Source: Apiospora phragmitis (Eukaryota > Ascomycota > Sordariomycetes > Amphisphaeriales > Apiosporaceae). From it: a stretch of DNA of 64,000 bases. Of the stretch, positions 12,175 through 24,491 are shown piece by piece (positions within the stretch are counted from its first letter, which is position 1; each line of letters opens with the position of its first letter). The DNA lies in assembly GCA_038363925.1 (NCBI GenBank), contig JAQQWL010000006.1, positions 2,646,501 to 2,710,500 of the forward strand, given 5' to 3'. The notes beneath the pieces are model-generated. The model ran no database searches. It was not told the origin of the DNA and saw nothing but the letters and a program-made list of their open reading frames with translations. The translations under genes and the position numbers were made by a program.

Positions 12175-13743
12175 CTATGATGTCGACGTAGTGGCAGCTG
12201 CTTGTTGCCGACCGCGGTTATTCGACTTGCCATCACTCTCCTCGGACTCATCGTCACTCGGCGACCGACTCGGTGGTCGGCTGTTGTCCCTCACATTCCG
12301 TCGGTTCTTGGTCATCTGCGGAAGAGTTACATTAGCAAAACCATCACGAGTCAGATAGAATATACGAGAAAGCTTACCCAAGATCGGACTCCACCAATCA
12401 AGCCCAACGTGTACCCGCTGATAAACTCGTTGGAGCTTCCTCGCTCTGCTCCAGGGGTGGTGGGGGATCTAGCCACATTTGCCATGGTAGCCGCTTCTCG
12501 CAGTGTCATGTCGCCAGCAGGGGCGCCTGGAGTAGTGGGGATCCGGTGTCCCGGAGCCGGGCTTTGGGGTCGGCTAGCAGGCCAGAACTGGCGCAATTCC
12601 TTGCTGAGCTCTTGGCCGGTAGTTGCCCAGTTGGTCCGGATGCTATCGCGGAGATCCTGGACATGCCGCTTGACATCAAGCTCGTTCTTCTTGAGCCAAC
12701 TGACGTTGAGTTCTTGGCGCGAGGTGCCGCGCTTGAACTGACGGGCAATGTACTTTTCGTAATCACGCACAATCCTGTTAAGGTTGGTATTTTGTCAGCT
12801 GCTGATACAGACAGAAGGAAGCGAATGGCAAAAGGGAGCTTGGAGCCACTTACTTCGTGATGATACCTGTCGTACTCACGCCCTCAGTACGCTGGGTAAC
12901 CAAGAACTTTCCTTGCTCCTTGATGGGCTTGTAAATATCATCACCCTCGGCCGCGCCGTAAGGAAGATCATCGTGTGCAACGTAATCAATCTGGTGCTTT
13001 TCGAGAAAGTCGGGGGTAACAATCCAGGGACAGTTCTCAACCACCTCGTCCACCCACTTGCAGTGGCGGACCGTCTCGGCGCGCTCCATACCCGAAAGCA
13101 CTGTTAAGCCCTTGCGCTTACGGGTCTCCTCGTCGCCTGTAACGCCCACGAGCAGGTATACATCAGGGAACGCTTTCTTGGCCTGCTCAAGCTGGCGCAT
13201 GTGGCCAAGATGGAAAAGATCGAATACACCATCGGCATAGACTCTCACGGGCCGGTCAGAAGGTGGGTCGTTTGTCTGGTAGCCCACGGGGTGTGTCAAT
13301 TTGCCAATTGGAGGTGGCGCCATGGCACCATCGGGATTCTCATCGTCGCCATTCAGATGCATATCCTTGAGCGCTGTGGGCTTCTTGCTCTTCCGGGTAA
13401 CACGATCGGCAATGTCGATGCTGGCCTCGGTGGTGTCACTGGGCTCACCGGGGTCGACCGGGGCGTGGTCAGGGTTGAGGGAGGTCGTAGACGATTGCGG
13501 CCCCGAGTTTCGATCCGAGTTGGCGCGCTGTCGCTTGCTGGGTGGGTTTGCGCCGTTGGAGGCAGACTCGGTTTTGCGGTGGGTCAACCGACCGGACTCC
13601 GGGGCAGTAGTGTCACCATCCTCGCCCGAGGCATCCCGGGACGAGGGCTGCAGAAGTGGGTTTTCATCCATCATGGCGGTCGTGGCAGCGGTTGTTGGGC
13701 GCTTACGCTTGCCTCCATACGATGAAGCGGATGGAGAAGACAT
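12175..13743 (-). CDS. PCT1: Choline-phosphate cytidylyltransferase
   Basis: Makes CDP-choline from CTP and phosphocholine, the rate-setting step of the Kennedy route to phosphatidylcholine. It is expected at nuclear and ER membranes. Exons are 13743-12854, 12774-12378 and 12315-12175, giving 1428 nt and 475 aa. A Ser/Thr-rich N-terminus of about 160 residues with a basic KRQR patch could serve as a nuclear signal. The nucleotidyltransferase core follows, with the HxGH motif (FHLGH, about residues 178-181) and RTEGVSTT (about 285-292). Next comes an amphipathic Lys/Glu-rich helix region ([17 protein letters not shown]) typical of the lipid-sensing membrane-binding segment, then a short Ser/Asp-rich tail encoded by the last exon. 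Lengths of 400-480 aa are usual in fungi. The gene looks intact. Confidence 0.96.
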
Positions 13744-15925
13744 GATAAGAGTGTGAAAGTGTGGGGGCGGTTTTATACCAGTCCAATGCTCAATGCTGCT
13801 GCTGGCGTTTTCGCGTGGAAGTAACGCAGTGTCCTAACCCACGTGCGCCTCTGTGTTCCTTGATTTGTTGAAGAAGGAACGGCAGACAACTAGAGGCTGT
13901 TTGACGAAGTGACGGTCGATCGATACGTGTCGCCAATCCCAAGAGGCTAAATAATCAAACAGGAATGGCAAGTGATGGTGGAAAGTGGTGGTGGGTTGGG
14001 TCGAGATTGGAAAGTGTCCAATGGCTTTTGTTTTTTGGAAGTTGCAAACCGGTATATAATGGACCGCAGGGTTAGATGCCTTCTTGCTTATCGGGCAACG
14101 TAGGTATGTAAGATGTTGCTGCTGGGCCGATAGGGAGGTATGACACGGAAAGGTTTCGGTGGTGTTTGTATGTATGTTGAGGACGGATAGGCAGGTCCAA
14201 CGGGCTTCTTTTACTTAACCAAAAGGAACCCAACAAGGACGGGTTCGGGTCTCTCAAAGACTAAAGTTCGTGGAGTGGAAACTTTGAGCAAGCAAGAAGT
14301 GGGACACGCGTAGGATGCGTAGAATGCGCCCGCAGCGGGACAAGAACAAGAACGACTCGTCTGGTCCTAATTAACACACACTGGCCACTGGACGGCCTTG
14401 CTTGATTGTTTGCTTCGGAATCGTCGATTTTTTTGTGTCTTCCCGACTGGACTTGTTGCACTCGCGAGCTCTGCGCTCTAACAATGACGTGTTGGTTTCT
14501 GAGCACTGCCTTTTGGTGCTAATCGGGCCAATCAGGCAATCCACACCTCGTTCTCTGGACTCTCTCTTCGCTCCTCTTCCGAAACCGCTAACACAAGCAA
14601 TCGGATACTTGTACGATGGGAAGAGGAAGACTAGTGTATAGATGTTGGATGGATGGAGAGATAGATAATAGGTAGAAGACGAAGCACATCAATCAATGAA
14701 TATACCCGACAACCTGCTTCCTCGTAGGCATGCGAATGTAAAGGTACTTGAGGTATGTACCGACATCCTTGAAACACCACCTTCGATCAGGACAGATAAG
14801 GAATAACACTGTCCACCGCTTTTACACAATCGTCTACAGTGTACACAGTCTACAACAGCAATACCGCACGTACAGTATGTGTACTATTCAGATGCATGTC
14901 TTCTTCCCTCCCGCTTATCGTATGTTCCCAGTGCTCCATGTCCATGTCCCATGAAAGAAAGGGGCGGGCCAACGCGAAAGAGGACATTATTGATTTAAAA
15001 TTACATGGAGCAATTTCTGCACCGTGAACCTTCCCACATCCTGGGACGGTTCGAGTCCAGCAGCGTCCAGCCAGTCCAGTGCCTTCTCTGCAATTCCCCC
15101 GTCATCGCTTAGCAGCCAAGCCGTTCTGTTTCATTCTGGGCTTGCTCCAGTTCTTTATGCAGATTGTATGTACAACGATCAATCCCCAGGAAAAAAGTTG
15201 GAAGGCCGCTGTTCTCTCACCGAACTTAGCAAGGGAGGTGCAACGATGACGGAGGTGGCCATGGGAGAATTGTGGCGTCATCCCACAGAAGCTTGGGGGG
15301 GCCGATATACCGATAGACAACCGATAGACATTACACGGAGAGATTGAGGCCGCCAGCGTCGCGTGCTTGTGCGCCCATTTTCGCCATCTTGCATAACGCT
15401 ATCGATAAGTCAGGCCATCACTTTTGGTGTGCATGTACAACGAGCCGTAAAGTGGTATGATCAATTGATCGATTCCAATTGATGTTGTGTTGGGTGAGAC
15501 ATTGCGTATTCATTTCTTCACTTGTGCGAAGGACAGTCTACATGGCAGTAAAATCTTGATTTGAAGTATACAATGAGGCAAGTCGATATAATCGTACCAA
15601 GCAATGCTAATAAGAGGGCATATACACCCCCATAATGGTATCGTATCGTTACTCCGTAGTCCCTGAACAAAAACAATATCAGGACCTCCGACCGTCGCAG
15701 TCCAACGCCCAGAGTATGTCTCCAGCCGCCCAAAACGGGTCAGCCAATGAGCAGCAATTCAATTACACATTTCCCCCTCCTTTTCCATCAGTAGAGTAGG
15801 GAGGTGGGGTAGGTTTGTAGAAGTAGGTATCGTATCATGTCGTTTCATTCATTCTTCTCTCCAGATATTCAATCTCATCGCGCCACGCTGCTCAGTCGCC
15901 GATGGAGCCACCGGACGCCGGTATC
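13744..15925. other. Intergenic, no gene seen
   Basis: Promoter side of the cytidylyltransferase gene and 3' side of the F-box gene. Only short, unrecognised frames are present. A TACTCCGTA word lies at 15650-15658. Confidence 0.5.
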
Positions 15926-17041
15926 CTAGACCAGCCTCACGGTGCGCTGCTGCCTCGTGTGGCGGCCGCAGCGGTGCGGGTGCCGCGGCGAGCTGCGGTA
16001 GCACGTCTTGCGCGCGTTGTCCGGGGCCTTGCGCCCGAACTTCTGCGACACCTCGCAGTACTCCATGCCGGCCGGCACCCACTCCTGGATGTGCTTGTGG
16101 AGCTCGCAGCGCGAGATGCCGCACTTCCGGCAGTAGACCTGGCCGCGCGGGAGCAGCGCCGCCAGCGACGACGACGAGCCCGCCGAGGCGGCGACGTGGC
16201 TGGCCTCGCGGTCGTGCTGCTGCTGCTGGAACTTGACTGCCATGGCGTGGACCGCGTCGGCCTGGGCCTGGTCCTGGGCCTTGGTCGTCGTGATCCCCTG
16301 CGCCTTGTTCTTCTCGAGGTCCAGCAGGGGCCCCGCCAGCCGCCACGCCCACTCCATGTCATTGGGGCCCTGGCGCCGCGCCGACAGCGGGACGGTGCCG
16401 TGCATGCGGCGGTGGATGGCGTAGAAGTGCCGCGACGCCAGGCCCAGGCAGGTGCTGTCGATGGGGTCGAGCCAGTCGAAGATGGCAAAGTGGATCTCGC
16501 CCGGCAGGTGCATGAGCTGGAGCTTCTCGCCCGGCAGCTGGATGAAGGGAATCGGCTCGTAGTCCATCACTGAGTACGACCGCTGCGGCGACGGCAGAGC
16601 GGGTCGCACCACCAAAGGCCCGGCACCAGCAGCATGTCCCGGTGGTACCGAGGTAACCACGGGGGTGGGTGGCTGAGGATAGTGTTGTTCTCGATGCTGT
16701 TGCGGAGTCATAGGAGATCGCGATGTAGGTGTAGATGTGCGCGATGTGGTAGGGATTTGGAAGTAGGAATCTTGCTCCGACGGCCTCGAAGATGGAGAAA
16801 GCCCCTTCTCAAGATGGCCCCGGGGCGTGGAAGGTGCGCCGGGCATGCGGTAGTCGCTGGTGGCTGTGAAGGCACGACGCGGTTGCCGCTGCTGCGTCGT
16901 CACCTTCTTGAACCCGGGGTCTTTCTCGTTGGGGGTGTCTTGCTCCAACACGGCTGTTTCGTCAATCGAAGCCAGCTTTAACTCGGCGATGCGACCCCCC
17001 ATGCCCATCACCTCCGAGGGTGAACGCAAAACCTCAACCAT
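15926..17041 (-). CDS. F-box-like protein with Cys/His motif
   Basis: Single-exon gene of 1116 nt and 371 aa, starting at the first in-frame ATG (17041). The N-terminal 175 residues are Pro/Ser/Thr-rich and probably disordered. A short F-box-like segment follows (LPGEIHFAIFDWLDPIDST, then CLGLASRHFYAIHRRMHG). F-boxes recruit Skp1 and make the protein a substrate adaptor of an SCF ubiquitin ligase. The C-terminal part carries CRKCGISRCELHKHIQEW and a later YC...CYRSSPR...RCGRH, which look like metal ligands and recur in fungal F-box proteins of unknown target. The middle is rich in Gln and Ala. The coding sequence is unusually GC-rich, so overlapping frames also stay open. The substrate is unknown. 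Confidence 0.8.
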   Translation of the reverse strand: MVEVLRSPSEVMGMGGRIAELKLASIDETAVLEQDTPNEKDPGFKKVTTQQRQPRRAFTATSDYRMPGAPSTPRGHLEKGLSPSSRPSEQDSYFQIPTTSRTSTPTSRSPMTPQQHREQHYPQPPTPVVTSVPPGHAAGAGPLVVRPALPSPQRSYSVMDYEPIPFIQLPGEKLQLMHLPGEIHFAIFDWLDPIDSTCLGLASRHFYAIHRRMHGTVPLSARRQGPNDMEWAWRLAGPLLDLEKNKAQGITTTKAQDQAQADAVHAMAVKFQQQQHDREASHVAASAGSSSSLAALLPRGQVYCRKCGISRCELHKHIQEWVPAGMEYCEVSQKFGRKAPDNARKTCYRSSPRHPHRCGRHTRQQRTVRLV

Positions 17042-20000
17042 TGCGACTGATTGATTTCTGTACGCAGGGGAGGTCTTGCTAAAGTTCAAGTCGATTTTGA
17101 GTATATAGCCACTCAAAATAGTAGTCTCTCTTGATATAGTCCAGTCTGGTCGTCACTGGTCGTGTTACCGCTGTATAGCCGGACACTCGTTCGTATGTGT
17201 ATGTGGTGTGTGTGTGTATGCCAGTTATGTAATGCTTCGTCGTAAGAGCTGATGAGCCGAATCTGAGTTTGCAGATGGCTGACAACAACTGGGGAAGGCA
17301 GTAGCTTATAACAAGTGAATCACAGTTTGTGCCGAGCGAGCTCCGTGAGATCGGTGTAGATTCTGGTCCCGACACTAGCGACTCACGATGGATCCAGAGG
17401 CTAGCAAATCTTATAAGCGGGTATGGATGGCACCAGCGGCGTTGTTCTCGGGAACGATTCAGGGCTGGCTTGGGGCTGAGCAGATGATAGTAGTATGTAG
17501 TCACGATGCTCCTTTGTCAGGAAAAGATGGGTGTCGTTTGTAGCAATGATGTCGATTCGACTTTTGGGTGGGAAAATGGTAGGTGGTAAATGGCATAGAC
17601 GTCAGTCCAAGAAATAGGAGGGGACTAGCATTGTTTATTATATGGACACACGACGCAACGCAACAAAGATCTCTCCTCTCTTCTTCCCCATACACACTGG
17701 GCAGACTGGCCGGGGCGCTCCTAAAAGCGGCAAATCTACGAGCGACGACATGGTGGAGCCGGTTTACCCACTTCTTTGCTTGTCATTCCCAGATCCCTCC
17801 GGAGAAGTACGAGCAGCCAGGAGAATGCTCGCAGGCAGTATTGTATTGGGCAGGGGTTTCCGTTGTTCTCGACGTTTGATAGCGGACGATCGGGAGATGG
17901 TGGTGTGACCTGGACCGCCGGCTGCAACCTGCTTGCTTATAGTGCCCTATTCAGCCAGACACACAACCACCACACACGCATACGCCCCCAAAACCAACAA
18001 AGCGGCCGAGGCCGAAGCGTCGAAAGACCCTCTGACTTCTCCTCGTAACCCCAGAAGAAGAAGAAGAAGGCTTTACAGCAGCCGTTCCGGGCCTTCCCCC
18101 AGAATCGATAGATAACTTTATTCGAGTTGGCCTTGTTTTCCCGACTTACTAGTACAGTACCCCGTGGAAAACGGTGAGCGGCGAGCAAGCCCCCCCAGGC
18201 CAAGCAGGCTGTCAGGGGTGATGTGGGCATCGATGGCTTGGCGCCTTCACGATAGTAATAGGGTCCTTCTCGACCCAGTTCTTTTTCCTACCTCGTGCCC
18301 AGGCGAGGCCATCCGCCCCACCGGCTAGCACATCGGGAACAGTGCGCATATGTTCTGGGCGTTCTTCAAGAAGCCCTTCCTTGCATCGTTACGTCGCTGC
18401 TCAGGGAGAACGAAGCCAGAAAGATACGTGGCCTAGATACGTAATAATACATAGAACCGATTTGGGACGACCGTTGATCACATCCATCATAGCCTCCATC
18501 TGAATTTCCCCAGCCCGTCTGCAAAACACGGGGATTCCCCCAGTGAAAATGACGGGCTCGTGACAGAGGCTGAGTGAGTGAATAGTTACCATCACCTCGG
18601 GTCATAACTACATACAGAGTTCAGGTCTAACGGTGCAGGCTTCACCTGAGTGCCCCCTTTGAAACACCAGGAGGGAAGGTTCGTACCAAAAAGAGACGGC
18701 GCCTTTGCATTTGATGCCTACCCCAATCTTCAACGACTTGACCCTGAAATCGGGGCTGGAGGCAAGATTAAAGTTAGTTGTTAGTATAGCAGCATGCGGA
18801 AACATAGGGTTTCTCGTGGTCTACAGAGCGTGCCTATGGAGGCTCTTGTCACTTGTGCTCTCCCTCGAAACGGATGTCGCATAGAATAGTAACCCCCACC
18901 CCCATAATCTAGGCAAAAGTTAACACTGTGAATGAATTGTATGTAGCCGCCGGGCTCCGGTGCGAATTAGCCGGCTTGGTCTGGGGGGAGGGGGATCGCT
19001 TGTGATGATGTGTGTCGTGGGGTATCGTGAGGTCGCAGATAAACCAATGGAAGGTCAGAATTGGGGCCTCCTTTTGCAACCAACACCCCTTGGCTGCTTG
19101 GTCAGGTCTCTTGGTGCTGTCAACCGTAACTTGCATCAAAAAGAAAGACCCCTCCAATCCTCCTCCGATCAGAACTCCGATCCATAGCCCCTCAATCAGA
19201 AGCCGCCCTTCTGGGACCTTCAAGAATGACTGACGTCGTTTCGGCGGGGACCGATCACGATAAAAATGGAAACATATAGGAGGTCGGAACGGACTGTATT
19301 CCGCTTGGTTCTGTCGTCGTTGATCATTGTCGAGAACAGTAAGGCAAAGCAAACATCACTTTTAATTATGCCGCTGTCAGCTGGCTCGGCTGGGACTGTT
19401 GAACTCTAGACCGCCATAACACTGGCCATAAGTCTGTACTGTACCCAGAACTCAAGCCACCGTCGAGCTTTGATGCGCGAAAGTTGCGCTTCTCTTGCAC
19501 CTCGTCATAGGGGCAGAAGACGGCGTTCTGGACGGAGAGAGACTGGACGCCTGACGTCGCTTTCTTTCCACTTTTTCCCCGGCTTTTCCCTACAAGCCGC
19601 GCATTGCGGTGGCAAAAGGGAAACTTGGCCGAATGTCAGCAAGTCAGCAACAGTAACAGCTCATAACAGACAGATATCACCAGAAGCAGCTACATATGCA
19701 TACATAGACAAAATATGACAGTGACATTGACGGCTGAGATCGGACAACGATTGGCCAGCAGAGGAATTGGCTGAAGCTGGGCTAGGTCGCGCAAGTCGGC
19801 GAGGCTTTGGCTATGGATGGAGGCGCATTCCGGGTTCTAGCCTCCCCCCCCCCCCCGGGCGATCCCTTCGTCGTTGCTTCTGTTGTGCGACCTACATTCC
19901 CTACCCTCCTTTGTGTGGGCCGATGTCAGGCGACGCAGGAACAATTCCCGTTCGTTCGCTTCGGCCGACGGTCACGTTGTGTAGCGCATTCTAGCCCCCC

Positions 20001-21382
20001 CCTCGTGCCTTTATTGAAGCCGATGCTCTCTATATTACCCGACAGCCGTCTTTCTTCTTCCATTACGTTGGAATGTGGTGGTAGTGGTTGGTTTAAGGGG
20101 GTGTGTGTGTGACATGTGTGTGGTGGATCGTTTTCAGGGTCCTGATCGACGGCTACGATTACCTGAATTGGCAATTCTTTTCCCCCTTCGTGGTGTTGTC
20201 GCTGAAGAAGGTGTGTCGTGTCATGTCTCTGGTTGCCGAGACATGACTATATGCACTATGGCCGGGCCAACGGAGAGTCATTACTCGTTGTGACGGTCCG
20301 GCCGGATTCTGTCGACAAAATGGCGGAAACAGTGGGACTTGACGGTACTTTCTACTCTTCTAGGTAAAAACGACATCCTTACGGAAGACTTCCCGAGAGA
20401 GAGAGAGAGAGCACAGCATGAATCTCCCCCGAAACCGGCCTGTCTGTTGAATTGCGACTCTTTCGAAGTTCGCCCAGGCAATGGCAATGGACAGACATCG
20501 GGGTCAACACTCCTAGGCCGTAGCCTGGTTGCCTAGCATTCCACTCGATCAAAGGGCATTGCCAGAGGGACTGTGATTCTTGCATGATTTCCTTGTGTGT
20601 ACGAGGCATCTCCCTATCAGGACTTGGCGTTGCAGGAGCATCTAACAGAGAGATGCCTAGCAGTCCATTCGAGTCATGACGGGGTCGCATGGTAGAGAGC
20701 CAACTTCCCTGCTGCCTGCTTCCGTGGCACAGTGATGATACTGGGACATCGGATGCGCCTGTAGTGATATGCCGTAGATAGTAGGATAAACTCGGAACAG
20801 CAGACTATTACTTGCACCCACCTCCACTTACCCTGCGAACCTGCATTAGCATCGTATGGTATATATTACCTCGATGGTGCCATTGTGCTAGTTCTGATCA
20901 AGCAGTGCCGGTGTGAAGTTGTATAATAGCTGCGCATTTCCACGATTTACCTGTTCATGCGCCAGCTGCCAGTCTTGATAGTCGCTGCAGTATTGTAGAC
21001 GAGCTGCAAACTGTACAAAAAGCCGTCAAGGTGCAGCAGATGTATCATCGACGACGAAGACGTTGTGCACAAGCCGAGTTTGTTAAAGTATTGTCATTAT
21101 GTTGGACGGCGGGTCTGCAATTCCCTACAACTATATGTACAATAACTTACAAAGGTCGTTCTGATCCCGCCTAGCTAACTCGCGTGCTATACACCCTCGG
21201 AAGTACGTGTTGCGTTATTTGTCTCGACTCAGACAGTACGCTCCAATATCCCGACTCCTGGGTCATTCTTCGCGGCATCCGCTGCTCGACTTTTGTCGCT
21301 GGTCTCAGGAGCTTTTGCGCCTTTGTGTTGCTTCCCCGTTTTTCGTTTCGCAGGTTGTATCAAACCAACAAACAGTAAACCC
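17042..21382. other. Intergenic, no gene seen
   Basis: Roughly 4.3 kb. The first part is the presumed 5' leader of the minus-strand F-box gene; a TACAG acceptor-like site lies about 20 nt before its ATG, so a leader intron is possible. The rest holds only short, unrecognised frames. A GAA-type microsatellite lies at 18053-18070 and a 13-C run at 19844-19856. Confidence 0.5.
18053..18070 (+). repeat. (GAA)n microsatellite
   Basis: Short perfect trinucleotide repeat in intergenic sequence. Confidence 0.8.
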
Positions 21383-22111
21383 TTACACCGCGACCCAGAT
21401 GACGCTAATCACAACATCCATGCCCTTGCTCTCGCCGCCGTCATACTTGAAGCTCCACATGCCATCCGTCTTCTCGTTCCAGAAGGCCTGGGTGGCGGAG
21501 TGCATGCCACGGCGCCCCACGTGCGGCTTGCCGTCGGTGGCAGTAGCACCACCGTCGCTGGTGCTGATGCGCGGCTCCTCCCCCCTTGCTGTCGCTGCCG
21601 CCCTTGGGCCTGTTCAGAGACGAGGTAGGGACGAGATGCTGGACAATCGTGCTGTTGACGATGAACTTATGCGCAGGCCCTTGAGAGCCTGAGGGGGTGG
21701 CTTCGGATATAAGAGCCTTCAAGATGGAGTTCTGGAGATGGTGTACCGAGGCATCAGTATCGAGGAGATTTCCGACAAAAAATCGCCGTTATCGGAATTG
21801 CGACAACGTGGCGGATGAGGGATAACAGCACGTACGATAATGGACGAGTTCCAATGCTCAACCTTGGCATGTTCGTAGTATTCGGCACCACCGATGGCGC
21901 TTTGGCAAGCCTAATTCATAGTTGAAACCCCGTTCAGTCATCATGATCTTTGAAATGTTGGTGCGATGGAATCGGTCGGCGAACATACATCGGTGGCAAT
22001 CTGCCGCAGCCGGGTTGCGCCAACAGGCTACACGAGGCATGGGAGTTAGCGAAAAGTTGCCGGTAAAGGTCGATCGCAGGGATCGCATACAATGTTGTTA
22101 GGTGTAGCCAT
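21383..22111 (-). pseudogene. DYNLT1: Dynein light chain, Tctex type, with one-base frameshift
   Basis: Accessory light chain that binds the dynein intermediate chain, used in microtubule motor transport. Four exons: 22111-22091, 22027-21989, 21910-21836 and 21731-21383. The start reads MATPNNI, then PVGATRLRQIATD, ACQSAIGGAEYYEHAKVEHWNS and NSILKALISEA. The conserved HKFIVNSTIVQHL and the C-terminal block FWNEKTDGMWSFKYD...VVISVIWVAV identify the family. These two blocks lie in different frames. The switch falls at a run of six G on the coding strand (21580-21585), where five would restore one frame and a normal 160-residue protein. Everything else looks functional, including all splice sites, so a sequencing or assembly error in the homopolymer is as likely as real damage. 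The family call is confident; the pseudogene status is not. Confidence 0.85.
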
Positions 22112-23964
22112 TGTTGTATTTGATGAATATGCGCCGGAGGCAGAGTATATCTGTATCTGAGCTGGAGCGCGACTTGATTGATGCGTGGGCGACAATTGTT
22201 CGGCCAAGACGGGGATGGTGGTGAAAATGCTGCGACAAGCGCTTACGGAACAGACGGCCTAGGAGCTACAGTCTTGCGGTTTCAATGAAGTAATGGTTGA
22301 TGCTGTAATCGTTACGGTTACGCGCGCAGTTCAGTAGTAGATGATGAGTTCTGTTGTATGTAGGGGGGTAAGGTAGCAGCAAGCAGGCTGTCGGGTAGGT
22401 TAGATTAGCAGCAGCTCCGGCCTCCTCCGTTTTTCCCTGTCTCATTTGCTCCAGCACTTTTTGGGCGAGGGAGGATTGGAGATGTGCATATGCAGTGTGG
22501 CCCGCGCATTTTCCCAGGCGCTAAGACCATCTGAGCCAAAATTGAAAAGGGTGTCAGCAGAAAACGAGAAGCTTCAAAGCTTGAAGTCATCTTGTCTCTG
22601 GCATCGCGGGGCCAGAGAAGCAAAGGCACGTGAGAGTGGGAAGCTTGTCATGTTGTGTGTGGTACAGTACGCTCATACACGAGGCATGTATCACTTCAAC
22701 TCTGCTACCCGGCAGTTGATGTCTGTGTGAGCCTCAGCCAATGATAGCAATGCTCCTTTGACCTACACGATGAGGCAGGACTACCGACATTTGTGTTTTA
22801 ATTGATTGCAGTGCCACTTCTTTGATGTGATCTGATTATCAGATCCTGTTCCTATGACTCCCAGAATTTAAAGTAGGAGCATACCTACATATTTATATTA
22901 TAATTATGACAGAGAGTGGTATCGTGGTTCCAGAGTATTAACTACATGTAAACAGCCGGGTGGAATTCTCTTTGCTGTCCCCGAGCGCCTCGCCGTAGCA
23001 ACGATTGATTCAAGTGACAGCAAATCCATTATGACATAATGCAAAGAAGCGCCTAGGTTACCTATTGGGCCAAACAAGAAAAAGGCTCTATGGGCCCCGT
23101 CCATACACTCCCAAAGGCTGATGAGTGAAGCAGGCCACCCAACTGCGATTACCTGGGCTCAGACTGGATATGTACCTACAAGATAACTATCGTGAGCATC
23201 GTTACTGAGGAATGAGATAGGATAGGACCTTTGTGTAACGAGTATACCCTGCAACATGGCGACCAGTCAGAAAAGGGAATGTGCCCACGTGCCTGGCTTT
23301 GGTGCCGTGGATGGGCTTTCCAGTCAACGGGCAGAGTGGGGGCGTTCAGTTGCTGCAGGACGTGTACCGAAGTACCCTCAAAACAACCGAAAACATGAAG
23401 TAAATAGCCCGCTCGGTTCTTCTCGCCAGCCAGTCAGAGGCCAGCCTCAGCCCAGATCATGCACGAAAGCGGGCATCTCTCGGTGGCTTCTGTCAGCAGT
23501 AGCTCTTGCGATCAAAGCAATTGAAGCTTCTGATTCGATACATACCTACGCTGTTCGTCATTTTCTCTTTACTTACATCTGCATACACGGATACATACTG
23601 TTGACTTACTTTCTATTCTTCTGCCCCAGCCCGGCCAATTCGTTCGGGAAACTTGGACTCTTGATTATTCTTTCGTTGTGTCGTGGGAAGACCCCGGAAA
23701 GTTTTGTTGTTTTTGCCCGAATCTGTAGGTGTTGTTGTTTCCGTGTGCGCTGCGTTGCTACCTCAACGTCCAAGCAGCGATATGTTTGCCACTCCTCCAT
23801 CTCGCTGTATCTCCAACTTCCAGATGAACTAACCAGATTCCGTGTCTTTCAGTCGTTACCCTGTCCCGTCCCGCTGTCGTACAACCTTCAACAAACTCTT
23901 TGTGCTGTCAACCACCAACGACCAACCGGGACGCTCTCCGTCTTGTATTCCGCCCAAAACAAAT
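22112..23964. other. Divergent promoter region between Tctex light chain and VTC1
   Basis: The two genes point away from each other across about 1.85 kb. A long open frame on the plus strand from 23256 reaches into VTC1, but it has no recognisable domain. It includes pyrimidine-rich leader-like sequence, so I read it as VTC1 promoter and 5' leader. Confidence 0.5.
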
Positions 23965-24491
23965 ATGTCGAGCCAACCTTTGCTCCAGACCGCCCCAGGT
24001 AAATAACGAGTTCCATGATACCTATTCCGAACCCGGCCACGCCCGACTGACCGCGATTGTTTCCTCCTCTGCCAACAGGCAAGCGCATAGCTCTGCCCAC
24101 CCGCGTCGAGCCCAAGGTCTTCTTCGCCAACGAGCGAACCTTCCTGTCATGGCTCAACTTCACCGTCGTCCTGGGCGCCCTGGCCATCGGCATGCTGAAC
24201 TTTGGTGACCGGCCCGCCTTCATCTCGGCCTTCCTCTTCACCGGCGTGGCCATGCTCACCATGATCTACGCCCTTGTAACCTATCACTGGCGAGCGAGCT
24301 CCATACGCAGGAGGGGACAGGCCGGGTTTGACGATCGCTACGGCCCGACCCTCCTGGCCATCGTCTTGCTGCTAGCCGTCATTGTCAATTTCGTCCTCCG
24401 CATCGCCTACCGCGAAAAGCGAGTCTCAGGAGTAACTCGAGTCCAATGTATAACAACCTGCGAAACCGGGGCTAAGCCTGGTATGAACTGA
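23965..24491 (+). CDS. VTC1: Vacuolar transporter chaperone subunit 1
   Basis: Small membrane subunit (DUF202) of the VTC complex, which makes polyphosphate from ATP and moves it into the vacuole, and also affects V-ATPase and membrane fusion. Exon 1 (23965-23998) encodes [12 protein letters not shown] and exon 2 is 24079-24491, with an 80-nt intron ending in CCAACAG; the product is 148 aa. The signature [19 protein letters not shown] is followed by three predicted membrane helices (about residues 35-52, 60-80 and 103-122). [12 protein letters not shown], the conserved basic loop, lies between helices two and three. Yeast Vtc1 ends soon after the third helix. Here about 23 extra residues (from RVSGVTRV) are read before the stop, so either the tail is longer or an unrecognised last intron exists. 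Confidence 0.95.

Noticed and set aside
15040..15060. tRNA B-box-like GGTTCGAGTCC
   Set aside because: The bases on either side do not form a T-arm stem, and no matching acceptor, D-arm or anticodon arm is found upstream.
15849..16573. Open frames of 167-223 codons overlapping the F-box gene
   Set aside because: They are shadows of GC-rich codons; only the frame with the F-box and Cys/His motifs is protein-like.
23256..24002. Long plus-strand open frame (248 codons) before VTC1
   Set aside because: It has no domain, contains leader-like text and runs into the VTC1 first exon in another frame; probably promoter and leader.
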